64,000 nucleotides of DNA from Thalassobacillus devorans (GCF_900176565.1 NZ_FXEH01000006.1:1798001-1862000), one strand, 5' to 3'. Counted from the first letter of the stretch, positions 8,012 to 17,280 are shown. Program-made: numbers and translations. The notes: generated by a model not told the origin, from the sequence alone.

Positions 8012-8347
8012 ATGGAACATTTTTTCACCTATGATTCACGGCTCGGGATTTCTGTACCGCAACTTCCCCGCTCATTCTCTTCCTATTCCATTGAGCAACA
8101 GGCAATTATATTAGCTGAATGGGAAAATCATAGGGGAGCAATACCGGATAGAGTCAAGGAGCTGGAGAGAGAAATAGACCAATGCCTTTATAAACTTAAC
8201 CGTGAAGATGATTTCGAAGCATCCTGTCGTTTGAACAATCAAATCAGCGAGTTTGCTTCTACAATCAATGACTTATGGATATGGTACCGGACGAACCCTC
8301 ACATTACGTCATCCAAAAACAACGAAAAAACCCTGCCTATCAAATAA
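8012..8347 (+). CDS. Hypothetical protein cotranscribed with usp
   Basis: A 111-residue protein that I do not recognise. It appears mostly helical, with a stretch WENHRGAIPDRVKELEREID followed by more charged helix and an aromatic patch (DLWIWYR). No signal peptide or membrane segment is seen. GGAG precedes the ATG by six bases, and the gene starts 15 bases after the usp stop, so the two are very probably translated from one message. The stop codon lies inside the convergent terminator shared with moaB. Confidence 0.75.
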   Translation: MEHFFTYDSRLGISVPQLPRSFSSYSIEQQAIILAEWENHRGAIPDRVKELEREIDQCLYKLNREDDFEASCRLNNQISEFASTINDLWIWYRTNPHITSSKNNEKTLPIK

Positions 8348-8362
8348 GAGAGGCAGGGTTAA
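8323..8362. terminator. Bidirectional terminator between the usp unit and moaB
   Basis: A 10-base-pair perfect stem (8329-8338 with 8351-8360) with A-rich and T-rich flanks sits between convergent genes and overlaps the last codons of the 111-residue ORF. Confidence 0.8.
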
Positions 8363-8364
8363 CT

Positions 8365-8877
8365 TTAGATATCTTTTTGGATTTCACGTACGATGTGGCT
8401 AAGTTCAGGAATGATCAGCTTATCCATCGCCAATTTCACCGCTCCGCTCGACCCGGGTGTCGAAAAAATTGCAGTATCCCCGCTTACACCGGCGATCGCA
8501 CGGGAGAGTATCGCAGCTGAGCCGATATCTTCTGTGTAACTCAGCATACGGAACAGTTCCCCGAAGCCAGTGATCTCCTTATCAAACAGGGCAGCCACTG
8601 TTTCAATTGTCACATCACGTTTGGCGATCCCTGTACCGCCATTTGTCAGAACCGCCTCTACTTTAGGGTCTTCACAACCATCACTAACCGCTGCTCTTAT
8701 CGCTTGTTCCTCGTCTTTTACTATTCGATGATCAACGATATGATGGCCATGCGAGGTCAGATAATCGATCATTAAGTCCCCACTTTTATCTGTTTCTTTA
8801 GTTCTTGTGTCACTGACTGTAATAACCATGCAGCTGATAGAGAGTTTTGCTTCTTGTTTATGTTGTTCAACGGACAT
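8365..8877 (-). CDS. moaB: Molybdenum cofactor biosynthesis protein MoaB
   Basis: A 170-residue MoaB/Mog-type protein of molybdenum cofactor synthesis, acting around the adenylylation of molybdopterin. The signatures VSDTRTKETDKSGD near the N-terminus, LTNGGTGIAKRDVTIE (about residues 80-95) and FSTPGSSGAVKLAMDKL near the C-terminus are all present. The ATG at 8877 is preferred because GGTGGGGAG precedes it; a GTG at 8889 lacks this. It overlaps the end of the EcsC-like gene by 11 bases, so the two are translationally linked. In B. subtilis moaB also neighbours ackA. Confidence 0.94.
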   Translation of the reverse strand: MSVEQHKQEAKLSISCMVITVSDTRTKETDKSGDLMIDYLTSHGHHIVDHRIVKDEEQAIRAAVSDGCEDPKVEAVLTNGGTGIAKRDVTIETVAALFDKEITGFGELFRMLSYTEDIGSAAILSRAIAGVSGDTAIFSTPGSSGAVKLAMDKLIIPELSHIVREIQKDI

Positions 8878-9706
8878 GGTTCTCCCCACCTTCTTGTTCT
8901 AGTAAATACCGATATTGATAAAATCTTAGAGCGAATTCAGATACCCTTCGAGTCAGACGATAATTGACTACAGCTCCCACTCCCATACTGACTAACGGGA
9001 GACCCTGGATCACTTTTTTACGGAACATCATGATAAACAAAGATTTAAACACTTGCTTAAGTGGCTGCTCCAGCCAGGATTCATCAGTCAGCTCGTCTGC
9101 GCCTTCAAACACATACGGGTGTCTATCATTTCTTATTTCCTTGATAAGTTCATCCCATGCCTTTTTCTGCATTCGTTTCGGTAAAGTTGCGGCATGGAAG
9201 ACCCGAAGAGAAAGCATCATTTCGTATGGGTGGTTCATTTCATGACCAAAAGACAACCCAATCATCTGTACAGCCCTCAGGTTCATCCCCATCATTAATG
9301 GAAAATCAATTCCGAACAATAACAAGCCGCCTGTTCCTGTAAGGCCGCCCTGAGCGAAAGAATAAAGCCGAATTCGTGAAATCTGCTGTTGTGCGATATA
9401 TGTAAGTCGATCGACCGATAAAACGTCCAAGTCGGAAATTTGTTCAATTTCCGGATCAAATACCCGTCCTACCGTAATAATACGCTCTCTTGCATCATTC
9501 TGAAAAGAGGTGCCCTGGATGAAGGCATGGGTATGGAATAAGTAATTATCCAAATTACTAAAAAATAGCTTTTTCCATTTTGGGTCGATATTTTCAAACG
9601 TCTGATTGATCCAGGCATCATACATCCGCTCAAAATCGTTGGGCTGGTAATCGGTATAATGTCTTTTCCACAGTTGGATGTCTTTACTCACTTTTTTGTC
9701 ACTCAT
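8867..9706 (-). CDS. EcsC family protein
   Basis: A 279-residue protein resembling the EcsC family, whose founding member lies beside the EcsAB ABC transporter in B. subtilis; the biochemical role of the family is unclear. A hydrophobic, glycine-rich stretch around residues 115-140 (GGLTGTGGLLLFGIDFPLMM) may contact the membrane, and a second glycine/valine-rich patch (PLVSMGVGAVVNY) occurs near residue 240. GGGAGG seven bases before the ATG at 9706 fixes the start; the ATG at 9721 would include it. It precedes and overlaps moaB. I do not recall it at this place in B. subtilis, so it looks like a lineage-specific insertion. Confidence 0.8.
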   Translation of the reverse strand: MSDKKVSKDIQLWKRHYTDYQPNDFERMYDAWINQTFENIDPKWKKLFFSNLDNYLFHTHAFIQGTSFQNDARERIITVGRVFDPEIEQISDLDVLSVDRLTYIAQQQISRIRLYSFAQGGLTGTGGLLLFGIDFPLMMGMNLRAVQMIGLSFGHEMNHPYEMMLSLRVFHAATLPKRMQKKAWDELIKEIRNDRHPYVFEGADELTDESWLEQPLKQVFKSLFIMMFRKKVIQGLPLVSMGVGAVVNYRLTRRVSEFALRFYQYRYLLEQEGGENHVR

Positions 9707-9783
9707 TGTGGTTCCTCCCATCCTCTCTTACATGTCTATTCTTATTCTAGCTTGAATAGGAGAAAAAAGAAAATCTGCTATAT

Positions 9784-9828
9784 AAGAAAACCAGGTATCC
9801 AACCCTTAAGAGCTGGATACCTGGTTAT
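9784..9828 (-). terminator. Terminator after ackA
   Basis: A 13-base-pair perfect stem (9789-9801 with 9814-9826) is followed by TTTTCTT on the minus strand, right after the ackA stop. Confidence 0.9.
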
Positions 9829-9831
9829 AGA

Positions 9832-11019
9832 TTAACTGGATAGACGAACCGTATCACGAGCAATCATGACTTCTTCGTTGGTTGGAATAATCATCACTTT
9901 TACTGGTGAATGTGGATAGTTTACAAAAGCTTCTTTTCCACGGACTTTATTAAGAGAAGGATCCCAGTAAACACCCATGAACTCCAGCCCTTTCAGGACG
10001 CGTTCACGGATTGCTGTACTGTTTTCTCCTACACCCGCCGTAAAGATAATTGCATCCACTCCATGCATGCGGGAGGCATAAGAGCCAATATATTTATGGA
10101 TGCGTGCTGCAAATACTTCTAAAGCCAATTCTGCACGCTCTTCTCCATCAGAAGCTTTTTCTTCAATATCACGCAAGTCACTGGAGAAGCCGGAAAGTGC
10201 AAGCATACCGCTTTCCTTATTTAATACATTCATCACTTCCGCAGCAGTTTTGCCTGTCTTGTCCATGATATAAGGAATCAAAGCAGGGTCGATATTCCCG
10301 GAGCGTGTCCCCATCGTTACACCAGCTAATGGAGTGAATCCCATAGAAGTATCGATGGATTTTCCGCCTTCGATTGCCGCTATACTCGCTCCGTTACCTA
10401 GGTGGCAGGAGATTACGCGCAGCTGTTCGATCGGCAAACCTAGCATTTCAGCCGCTCGTTCGGAAACGTACTTATGTGAAGTACCATGGAAGCCATATTT
10501 ACGTATGCCATACTTTTCATAATACTCATACGGCAAGCTATATAAATACGATTGTTCTGGCATTGTTTGATGAAAAGCTGTATCGAATACCGCCACCGAT
10601 GGTACTTCCGGTAGTACCTGTTTAAATGCCCGGATGCCCGTTAAGTTAGCCGGATTATGAAGTGGAGCCAAGTCAGAAACTTCTTCAATTTCTCTAATGA
10701 CTTCATCCGTGATCAGAACGGAATCACTGAACCGCTCTCCACCATGGACAACACGATGACCTACGCCATCGATTTCATCCAGAGAATCGATAATACCTGT
10801 AGAAGTTAATTTCCCCAAAAGCATTTTGACAGCTTCTGCATGGTCAGCAATATCCTGTGTGGTCGTTACTTTTTCGGCGCCCACTTCTATAGTAAAGATA
10901 GAATCGTTGATGCCGATTCGCTCAACTAAACCTTTCGTGATTACAGTTTCTTCCGGCATTTCCATCAGTTGAAACTTTAATGAAGAACTGCCGGCATTAA
11001 TAGCTATGATTTTACTCAA
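9832..11019 (-). CDS. ackA: Acetate kinase
   Basis: A 395-residue cytoplasmic enzyme that makes ATP and acetate from acetyl phosphate and ADP in overflow metabolism. Family signatures are the N-terminal [25 protein letters not shown], the active-site region [16 protein letters not shown], the ATP-binding HLGNGASI, and [12 protein letters not shown]. Length matches the family. A cre-like site lies about 57 bases upstream of the predicted transcription start, the position used by CcpA to activate ackA in B. subtilis. It appears to be a single-gene unit with its own promoter and terminator. Confidence 0.98.
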   Translation of the reverse strand: MSKIIAINAGSSSLKFQLMEMPEETVITKGLVERIGINDSIFTIEVGAEKVTTTQDIADHAEAVKMLLGKLTSTGIIDSLDEIDGVGHRVVHGGERFSDSVLITDEVIREIEEVSDLAPLHNPANLTGIRAFKQVLPEVPSVAVFDTAFHQTMPEQSYLYSLPYEYYEKYGIRKYGFHGTSHKYVSERAAEMLGLPIEQLRVISCHLGNGASIAAIEGGKSIDTSMGFTPLAGVTMGTRSGNIDPALIPYIMDKTGKTAAEVMNVLNKESGMLALSGFSSDLRDIEEKASDGEERAELALEVFAARIHKYIGSYASRMHGVDAIIFTAGVGENSTAIRERVLKGLEFMGVYWDPSLNKVRGKEAFVNYPHSPVKVMIIPTNEEVMIARDTVRLSS

Positions 11020-11066
11020 GGTTGTTCATCCCCTTAAATTAGGCTCTCTTGTTTCTTTCCACTACC

Positions 11067-11095
11067 ATTTAATCACCCGGCGTAGACATTTTCAA
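11067..11095 (-). promoter_or_regulatory. ackA promoter (sigma-A type)
   Basis: TTGAAA (11090-11095) and TTAAAT (11067-11072) on the minus strand are separated by 17 bases, giving a start near 11060 and a leader of about 40 bases before the ackA ATG. Confidence 0.65.
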
Positions 11096-11109
11096 GATGC
11101 AAGGGTAAA

Positions 11110-11123
11110 TGGTAACGTTTACG
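11110..11123 (-). promoter_or_regulatory. CcpA cre site upstream of ackA
   Basis: CGTAAACGTTACCA on the minus strand differs from the cre consensus TGNAANCGNNNNCA by one base. Its centre lies about 57 bases upstream of the predicted start, which is where CcpA acts as an activator of ackA in B. subtilis. Confidence 0.65.
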
Positions 11124-11148
11124 CAAGAAAATCTTTATTTTCACATAA

Positions 11149-12135
11149 TTAGGAAGAATGATTTTTTTCGAACCATTGATTGATTTGACCCAGTATGTCA
11201 GCCATTGCGGTGTGATTCTTAAAGGAAGGAAGCTTCGCAAGCAAGGCCTCTTTCGGTGCTTTAGACCCTTCTCCCTTTTTTTGCAGAATCAGGATACTTT
11301 TGGCATGTTTTTCTTCTTTAAACAGGCTTTCTGGCAGCTGAAGCATCCCGAAAATGTGAGCCTGCTCTCTGAGAAACTCATTCAGCTGCTGGGCCTGATC
11401 ACTCTCAAACAAAAAGTTAGGAATGATGAACAACAAAAATCCGCCTGGCTTTGTATACCGGAGCCCTTGCTCGATGAATAAATGATGAGAGTAAGAATAT
11501 CCTTCCTCCGCGTGTAACGTAAACTCTTTCGCCTGGACTTCATCAGGATAATAACCAACAGGAAGGTCAGCTAAAACAAAATCGACTGGCTCTAACAGAA
11601 ACGGCCGCAAGCTGTCCTGATGGAAAAATTCTATTTCACTCTTTTGAAGGTTGGCATTTGCCAAGGCCAGCTTCATCAGCGTTTCATCCACATCACTTCC
11701 ATAAGCAGCAACCTTCTTATCCAGCTGGTTTAATACTGCAGTCAGCAAATTAGCAGTACCGCAGGCAGGATCGAAAATTCGTAATTCCTTTTCACCAGGA
11801 AATAAACGCTGAGTTAAATACCCCATAAACATAGCCACCGTATCGGGGGTGATAAGATGCTGCTGCTGAGTGGCTCCCTTCATCCCTTTTAATATCGCAA
11901 GCTGTGTCGATTTCCGGATTTCCTCTTTTTCATACTTGTTCAGCTCAATGTCTTTTAAATGTTTTTCTAGCTGCTGTTTTAACAGCTCAGCCATATCATC
12001 AAAGGGTGTTTGATGAAATAAAACATCCAGGGCATCTGCAACAGCTTCTAAATAGGTGCTGTTTTCCTGATATTCGATAGCTGTCGCCGCTTCATCGATC
12101 CATTCAAAGAGTTCTTCTACATGTTTATGGTCCAT
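11149..12135 (-). CDS. ytxK: Class I SAM-dependent methyltransferase YtxK
   Basis: A 328-residue soluble protein of the N6-adenine-type DNA methylase fold. After a helical N-terminal region, the SAM site ELRIFDPACGTANLLTAVL lies near residues 120-140, and the catalytic-type motif reads LADLPVGYY near residue 184, in place of the NPPY of true adenine methylases. This change suggests it may not methylate DNA adenine. Length and context match B. subtilis YtxK between ackA and tpx. It has no restriction or specificity partner here. The natural substrate is unknown. Confidence 0.88.
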   Translation of the reverse strand: MDHKHVEELFEWIDEAATAIEYQENSTYLEAVADALDVLFHQTPFDDMAELLKQQLEKHLKDIELNKYEKEEIRKSTQLAILKGMKGATQQQHLITPDTVAMFMGYLTQRLFPGEKELRIFDPACGTANLLTAVLNQLDKKVAAYGSDVDETLMKLALANANLQKSEIEFFHQDSLRPFLLEPVDFVLADLPVGYYPDEVQAKEFTLHAEEGYSYSHHLFIEQGLRYTKPGGFLLFIIPNFLFESDQAQQLNEFLREQAHIFGMLQLPESLFKEEKHAKSILILQKKGEGSKAPKEALLAKLPSFKNHTAMADILGQINQWFEKNHSS

Positions 12136-12194
12136 TGACGTCTCCTCCTTACTTTACCCCTGCACTTTCCTATGATTCAAAGTTTATAAACAAG

Positions 12195-12230
12195 CAAATG
12201 GCGCATTCATTTTTAGAAATGCGCCATGTT
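12195..12230 (-). terminator. Possible terminator after tpx
   Basis: A 9-base-pair stem (12199-12207 with 12219-12227) lies between tpx and ytxK. The following T run is weak, so read-through into ytxK is possible. Confidence 0.5.
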
Positions 12231-12289
12231 GATTCAATCGATATCCTATTTACATTCCGATGATACATTTTCGTGTAATGGCAGTCAAC

Positions 12290-12790
12290 TTACTTGGCCT
12301 GTTCAACCGCAGCGATCGCTGATTCATAATCAGGATGGTTCGTTGCTTCGCTGACATACTCTGCATAAGTGACTTTATTCTCGGAATCAACAACAAAAAC
12401 GGCTCGAGCCAGGAGACGCAGTTCTTCAATCAATACACCATATGCCTTACCGAAAGAAGCATCACGATGATCTGACAACGTATCAACATTCTCGATACCT
12501 TCCGCACCACACCAGCGCTTTTGAGCGAACGGTAAATCCATACTGATGGTCAATACTTTGACATCCCCCAGGCTGGTAGCTTCTTCGTTGAAACGACGCG
12601 TCTGCTCCGCACAAACTCCAGTATCAAGAGAAGGAACTACACTGATCAATTTCACGCTGCCCTGGTAATCATCCAATGTAACTTCACTTAGGTCATTTGC
12701 CAGTACTTTAAAATCAGGTGCCTTGTCCCCTGCCTTTACTTCTTCTCCAACTAGTGTAACCGGGTTTTCTTTAAATGTAATTGAAGCCAT
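12290..12790 (-). CDS. tpx: Thiol peroxidase, atypical 2-Cys peroxiredoxin
   Basis: A 166-residue cytoplasmic peroxiredoxin that reduces hydrogen peroxide and organic peroxides using thioredoxin. The peroxidatic cysteine is Cys60 in [15 protein letters not shown], and the resolving cysteine is Cys94 in KRWCGAEG; both are in place for the Tpx subfamily. GGAGGA precedes the ATG. It lies between ytfJ and ytxK, as in B. subtilis. Confidence 0.97.
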   Translation of the reverse strand: MASITFKENPVTLVGEEVKAGDKAPDFKVLANDLSEVTLDDYQGSVKLISVVPSLDTGVCAEQTRRFNEEATSLGDVKVLTISMDLPFAQKRWCGAEGIENVDTLSDHRDASFGKAYGVLIEELRLLARAVFVVDSENKVTYAEYVSEATNHPDYESAIAAVEQAK

Positions 12791-12829
12791 TTCATCGTCC
12801 TCCTTGCATCCATTAAAATTTAGTTACCC

Positions 12830-12866
12830 AAAAAAAACTGCCTATCTTTTATTATGAAGGCAGTTT
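12830..12866 (-). terminator. Terminator after ytfJ
   Basis: The stem AACTGCC/GGCAGTT (12837-12842 region with 12859-12865) is followed by a run of eight T on the minus strand, between ytfJ and tpx. Confidence 0.8.
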
Positions 12867-12887
12867 GTTTCAATGTCTAATATTAAC

Positions 12888-13352
12888 CTATAAAAGATCG
12901 GAAGAAGAACGTCTCGATCTCGATTCCTGCTGGCTTCCACTTTTATTACCTTTTTGCAGTATCTCCTGTATCTTCTCAATGACTGGCGGTGCCAAGTCAA
13001 GCATTCGTTCATATAAGTGGGTCTGTTCGTTCAAATGGATCATTTGGACTCCTTGTTTTCTGACAACTAAAAATGCAATCGGGGTAATAGAGACTCCGCC
13101 CCCGCTTCCACCTCCAAAAGGCAGTTCCATATCAGACTGCCCCTGGCCGCTGTCCTGCCCTTGATCGCTTCCGCTTTTAGGTTTGAACTCACTGCCGCCG
13201 GCAGCAAATCCAAAGCCTACCCTGGACACAGGTATGATGATGCTTCCATCAGGGGACTCGACCGGTTCACCTACGATTGTATTAACATCAATCATTTCTT
13301 TAAGACTATCCATTGCTGTGGTCATCAGACCTTGAATCGGATGCTCATCCAT
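12888..13352 (-). CDS. ytfJ: Sporulation protein YtfJ/GerW
   Basis: A 154-residue protein of the GerW/YtfJ family, which affects spore properties and germination in Bacillus. The N-terminal part has MTTAMDSLKEMIDVNTIVGE and IIPVSRVGFGFAAGG, both characteristic. The middle is Gly/Ser/Gln-rich (about residues 70-95), followed by a hydrophobic strand (VSITPIAFLVV). It follows the DUF2953 gene by 27 bases on the same strand, the standard ytfI-ytfJ pair, so the two are probably cotranscribed. The assignment is firm; the molecular role is not well defined. Confidence 0.92.
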   Translation of the reverse strand: MDEHPIQGLMTTAMDSLKEMIDVNTIVGEPVESPDGSIIIPVSRVGFGFAAGGSEFKPKSGSDQGQDSGQGQSDMELPFGGGSGGGVSITPIAFLVVRKQGVQMIHLNEQTHLYERMLDLAPPVIEKIQEILQKGNKSGSQQESRSRRSSSDLL

Positions 13353-13379
13353 GTTATTACCTCCTGCTTGTCATCTGGC

Positions 13380-13952
13380 TTACTCAGCTTTTCTGTTCAC
13401 GTATCGTAACCACACATATATAGCTTTGCCCAGACGAAATGAAAATATACCATCGGCAAGTACATGGAAACAGGGCATTTGAAACGACGGTTCCACACGG
13501 AATTTAGCTGGTTTTTTTATGGTAAACAATTGGTCGAGCAACTGTTCCAAAAGAGCCCCTAAAGCCATCAACCCTCCAGCCAAGGATCCTGTTGATGAAG
13601 CCATTCCCGTGCCTACACGCATGATACTATCCATTTTATGTACGGTTATGACCCTTCCCAATTCCATAACCTGAGAGAAAGAAAGGCTCCTTTTAACTTT
13701 CTCTTCCGAAACTTTATCCTTCCAAATTTCTTCTGCTTTCTTTTCAACTTTAGCCCACTCTTCTTCATTTTCTACTATCCGCGAAAAATCTATTTGGCGG
13801 CGGAAAACAGGAAGAAAGCCGAAATAAGCGACTAAAGTCAGACGCTTGTCTTCTGGCAATATTTTTAAATGAAAACGTAATGATATCTTCATGAACAATA
13901 AACCGGTCACAATGATAATTAACACAATCAAGCTAATCAATATCCATTTCAT
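13380..13952 (-). CDS. ytfI: DUF2953 membrane protein YtfI
   Basis: A 190-residue protein with an N-terminal membrane segment (WILISLIVLIIIVTGLLF) and a mostly soluble remainder ending in hydrophobic turns. It matches the DUF2953 family in length, layout and position upstream of ytfJ. Function is unknown, with a sporulation role inferred from its partner. The ATG at 13952 has AGGTGAGG just upstream; an ATG five codons earlier includes that site. Confidence 0.87.
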   Translation of the reverse strand: MKWILISLIVLIIIVTGLLFMKISLRFHLKILPEDKRLTLVAYFGFLPVFRRQIDFSRIVENEEEWAKVEKKAEEIWKDKVSEEKVKRSLSFSQVMELGRVITVHKMDSIMRVGTGMASSTGSLAGGLMALGALLEQLLDQLFTIKKPAKFRVEPSFQMPCFHVLADGIFSFRLGKAIYVWLRYVNRKAE

Positions 13953-14181
13953 GAGCCTCACCTGCATACTAGTATCCTCAGATGACCATCCTAATAAACA
14001 TCTATCATCAATATTTTAAAGAAAACTCAGATTTTCCCAAAAGATATTATAGACAATTCTTAAATTCTATACGGTTGTAAACTTACCTTAATTTTAAATA
14101 GGCGACCATCTCTCTTAGCATTTCCACTTCACAGTCAGAGATGATAAAATAAGGATTACCATGTAGAGGGAGGCATACATA

Positions 14182-14985
14182 ATGGCAAATGACAGACAAA
14201 ATCTATACTTTTATTACCCGCCTAATGAAGAGCTCGATGAAAAACTAAAGCCTTTATTTCGTTTAGCAGAAGAGAATGGCTTTACTATATTAGAGGATCC
14301 ACAGGACGCCAATATCATTGTCAGTGTCGGCGGAGATGGGACGTTCCTGCAAGCAGTCAGGAAAACGGGTTTCCGGCAGGATTGCTTATATGTAGGTGTT
14401 CGCAGAGAAGATGAGGCAGGTCTTTATTGTGATTTCAATATCGACGACTTTGATAAAATGGTTGATTCGATGGTAAATGCCGACCTGGAAGTGAGAAGAT
14501 TCCCCGTCATAGAAACTACAGTCAATAACGAGTCTACCATGCTTTGCCTGAATGAATGCAGTGTACGTTCAACATTAATTAAGACGATCGTAATTGATGT
14601 ATTCATCGATGGGCGCCAGTTTGAAACCTTCCGAGGTGATGGCCTGGTAGTCTCAACACCAACTGGAAGTACAGGTTATAACAAATCAACCAAAGGAGCT
14701 GTCATCGATCCAAAACTCCCATGTTTCCAGGTCAGCGAACTTGCTTCTTTAAACAATAATCGCTACCGCACATTGGGCTCACCATTTGTCCTTGGCAATG
14801 AACGCACATTGAAACTTAAAGTGCAGCAGGATGGAAATGACTATCCGATCATTGGGATGGACAACGAAGCATACTCCATCAGAAACATCAAGGAGTTATC
14901 TATCCAATTAAGTGACCGAGTCATCAAAACCGTTAAAATGAAAGATAACACCTTCTGGGACCGCGTCCAGCGCACATTCCTTTAA
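14182..14985 (+). CDS. nadK: NAD kinase (second type, YtdI/PpnKB-like)
   Basis: A 267-residue cytoplasmic kinase that makes NADP from NAD. The signature GGDGTFLQAVRKTGF is near residues 54-68, followed by LCLNECSV, and then the diacylglycerol-kinase-like FRGDGLVVSTPTGSTGYNKS (about residues 151-170). In B. subtilis the homologue at this place is the second NAD kinase gene, next to ytcJ and sppA. GAGGGAGG lies upstream of the ATG. The gene is divergent from ytfI and convergent with the amidohydrolase gene. The yteJ-sppA pair that I recall in B. subtilis is absent here. Confidence 0.95.
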   Translation: MANDRQNLYFYYPPNEELDEKLKPLFRLAEENGFTILEDPQDANIIVSVGGDGTFLQAVRKTGFRQDCLYVGVRREDEAGLYCDFNIDDFDKMVDSMVNADLEVRRFPVIETTVNNESTMLCLNECSVRSTLIKTIVIDVFIDGRQFETFRGDGLVVSTPTGSTGYNKSTKGAVIDPKLPCFQVSELASLNNNRYRTLGSPFVLGNERTLKLKVQQDGNDYPIIGMDNEAYSIRNIKELSIQLSDRVIKTVKMKDNTFWDRVQRTFL

Positions 14986-15024
14986 GCCACAAAGTAAGTG
15001 CTGGAGCAGGGTGAAGTACTTTAA

Positions 15025-15074
15025 TAAAAAAACAGAAGCCTGACACATCTCCCTGTGTCAGGCTTCTGTTTTTT
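15025..15074. terminator. Bidirectional terminator between NAD kinase and the amidohydrolase gene
   Basis: A 17-base-pair perfect stem (15031-15047 with 15054-15070) has an A run on the left and a T run on the right, so it serves both convergent genes. Confidence 0.92.
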
Positions 15075-16665
15075 ATGTCCGCTGATACATTACATCCCCG
15101 TCTACAATCGTCATTGTTACGTTTGTATCGCCTATTTCATGGGGAGCTAACGTAAACAGGTCCCTATCTAACACAGTGAAATCTGCTGTGTAGCCTTCTT
15201 TAATCTTACCTCGGTCATTTTCATGACGGATAGCATACGCACTTCCACTTGTATAAAGAGAAATCGCTTCATACATGGAGAGCTGTTGGGAAGCATTATA
15301 TATTTTCTGATCAAAACTGGCTCTACGCTCGACTGCCGCGCGGATACCTAATAACGGGTTAATTTCTTCAATCGGGGCATCAGAACCACCCGCACAAGGT
15401 ATCCCTTTATCTAACAATGTTTTCCATGCATAAGCATGTGTCAGCCGATGTTTTCCAATTCTCTCAATGACCCACGGAAAATCTGATGCTACAAAAGTCG
15501 GCTGTAAATCTAAAATAACATTCAGCTTTGTCAGCTTATCATATAGTTCATCCCGTAATATTTGTGCATGGATAATCCGATCTCTTTCCCCACTATCCAG
15601 TGGATTGTCGTGGAGAATCTCGGCTATTGTTTCTACAGCCTGATCACCAATCGCATGTACAGCCACTGGCATTCGTTTTTTTCTTGCCTGCTGAACAAGC
15701 GCTTCTAACTGTGCTTTTTCGTGTATAGCTACTCCTTCATTCAATGGGTCATCGGCATACGCTTCGGACAACCAAGCCGTCCTGCCACCAAGGGCACCGT
15801 CCGAAAAGATCTTCATGGCTCCTAATTCCACGAATTCTGTACCGCTTTTATATCGATACCCATTGTCATGCATGTCTTCCACTACCTCGTGATGGACAAG
15901 TAAATGTGCCCGGAATTTCAGTTGGTTTCCATCAATGACTTTACAGAAAGCATCAAATGTTTTTTGGAAGCCGCCATAATAATTTAAATCTTCCGTATGT
16001 CCGCCTACCAATCCATGCCGATGCATATCATTTACAGCTAATGTCAGAGCCCGTTCCAAATAATGAGGGGTGACTTCCGGCATTGCCTGTTTGATCAGCT
16101 CCTGTGCCTGGTCATGAAAATAACCAAGGGGTTCACCAGCGTCCGACCGTACAATCAGACCGCCCTGAGGATCATTTGTAGCAGCTGTAACACCAGCAAG
16201 TTCCATTGCCTTAGAATTAGCCAGCAGTGCATGACGGCAGATGCGTGTCAACATCATGGGATGTTCATTTGTAATCTCATCCAGTTCATCCTTATAGATA
16301 ATCCGCTGGTCACTCCATTGATTTTCGTTCCATCCCTCCCCAATGATCCATTCGCCTTTGGGAACCTGCTCTGCGTGCTGTTTTAACGCCCACTTCACTT
16401 CTTCAGCGGACTTCATAAACGACAAATCGAGCCGCTGCAGCCGCTCTCCATGTCCAATAATATGCAAATGGCTATCTACGAAGCCAGGATACATGACCTG
16501 GCCCATCAGGTTATATTCTTTGGTAAGTTGATCTCCATATGTACGGTACAATTGTTGACTGTCGCCTACCGCTATGATTTTTCCCTTATCGGTAACTACT
16601 GCTTCTACCCAGTCGTTCTCTCGCTCCATCGTATAAATCTTGCCTCCATACCATAGTTCGGCCAT
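15073..16665 (-). CDS. ytcJ: Amidohydrolase, YtcJ-like
   Basis: A 530-residue amidohydrolase of the YtcJ/exoenzyme-regulatory AepA type. The metal-binding PGFVDSHLHIIGHG lies near residues 60-73, with further metal ligands in VAVHAIGDQAVE and GGSDAPIEEINP in the C-terminal half. Length agrees with the family. Substrate is unknown; relatives act on N-substituted formamides or similar amides. The ATG at 16665 is preferred because AAGGGAGATGGG precedes it; a start nine codons upstream would include that site. It stands alone, convergent with NAD kinase. Confidence 0.9.
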   Translation of the reverse strand: MAELWYGGKIYTMERENDWVEAVVTDKGKIIAVGDSQQLYRTYGDQLTKEYNLMGQVMYPGFVDSHLHIIGHGERLQRLDLSFMKSAEEVKWALKQHAEQVPKGEWIIGEGWNENQWSDQRIIYKDELDEITNEHPMMLTRICRHALLANSKAMELAGVTAATNDPQGGLIVRSDAGEPLGYFHDQAQELIKQAMPEVTPHYLERALTLAVNDMHRHGLVGGHTEDLNYYGGFQKTFDAFCKVIDGNQLKFRAHLLVHHEVVEDMHDNGYRYKSGTEFVELGAMKIFSDGALGGRTAWLSEAYADDPLNEGVAIHEKAQLEALVQQARKKRMPVAVHAIGDQAVETIAEILHDNPLDSGERDRIIHAQILRDELYDKLTKLNVILDLQPTFVASDFPWVIERIGKHRLTHAYAWKTLLDKGIPCAGGSDAPIEEINPLLGIRAAVERRASFDQKIYNASQQLSMYEAISLYTSGSAYAIRHENDRGKIKEGYTADFTVLDRDLFTLAPHEIGDTNVTMTIVDGDVMYQRT

Positions 16666-16692
16666 TGTCCCATCTCCCTTCTTTCCACTCAT

Positions 16693-17004
16693 TGTATACT
16701 ATAAATTCATCTTTTTCCTTACCTTATTTTCGTCTTTCTCAGCTCATACATCAACTATTTACAACTGGTATGTTGAATATTAGGATTGCGACTACAGAAT
16801 GACTGGCTGTTAATATAAGTTTTGCTTTTCCAATTAAAGCTCCCTTTAATTGAAGCCTACCTTCAAGATAGTTGGGTCCGTTACCGAAAGGTAATGGATG
16901 GGCTGTGAAACGCTTCCACAATTAACTCGAATCAAGTCTTCGACTTTTCGGGTATTTATTTACTACTTAAAGTAAAGAAACTTAAACAGGGCAAATTATT
17001 AAGA
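16693..17004. other. Intergenic stretch with a repeat tail
   Basis: No convincing coding frame is seen. At 16926-16951 there is a 26-base segment nearly identical to the reverse complement of 36355-36381, so it may be a remnant of the dispersed repeat seen at 36.4 kb. A short AT-rich inverted repeat lies near 16836-16853. The promoter of ytcJ should lie at the left end but no clear match is seen. Confidence 0.5.
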
Positions 17005-17036
17005 AAAGCCTTGCTGTTGGCCAGCAAGGCTTTTTT
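17005..17036 (-). terminator. Terminator after the SASP gene
   Basis: An 11-base-pair stem (17007-17017 with 17022-17032) has a T-rich tail on the minus strand and lies just past the SASP stop. Confidence 0.85.
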
Positions 17037-17055
17037 GCCATACATATTTAATTAG

Positions 17056-17256
17056 TTATTGTTGACCACCAAATTGCTGTTCAGCTTGTTGAACCAAGCG
17101 TTTAGTGATTTCACCACCAACAGAACCGTTAGCGCGGGAAGTTGAGTCAGGACCAAGTTGAACTCCGAATTCTTGAGCGATTTCAGTCTTCATTTGATCC
17201 AAAGCTTGTTGTACACCAGGTACAAGCAATTGGTTTGAGTTGTTGTTTTGAGCCAT
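17056..17256 (-). CDS. sspA: Alpha/beta-type small acid-soluble spore protein
   Basis: A 66-residue DNA-binding spore protein that coats and protects the chromosome in dormant spores and is degraded at germination. Conserved regions are [20 protein letters not shown] with the GPR protease site nearby (EFGVQLG), and [21 protein letters not shown] sigma-G-type promoter lies upstream and a strong ribosome site (GAGGAGGTGA) precedes the ATG. Location beside thiI matches B. subtilis sspA; several paralogues normally exist, so the exact letter is by context. Confidence 0.95.
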   Translation of the reverse strand: MAQNNNSNQLLVPGVQQALDQMKTEIAQEFGVQLGPDSTSRANGSVGGEITKRLVQQAEQQFGGQQ

Positions 17257-17280
17257 GTTATTTCACCTCCTCGTTACTTC

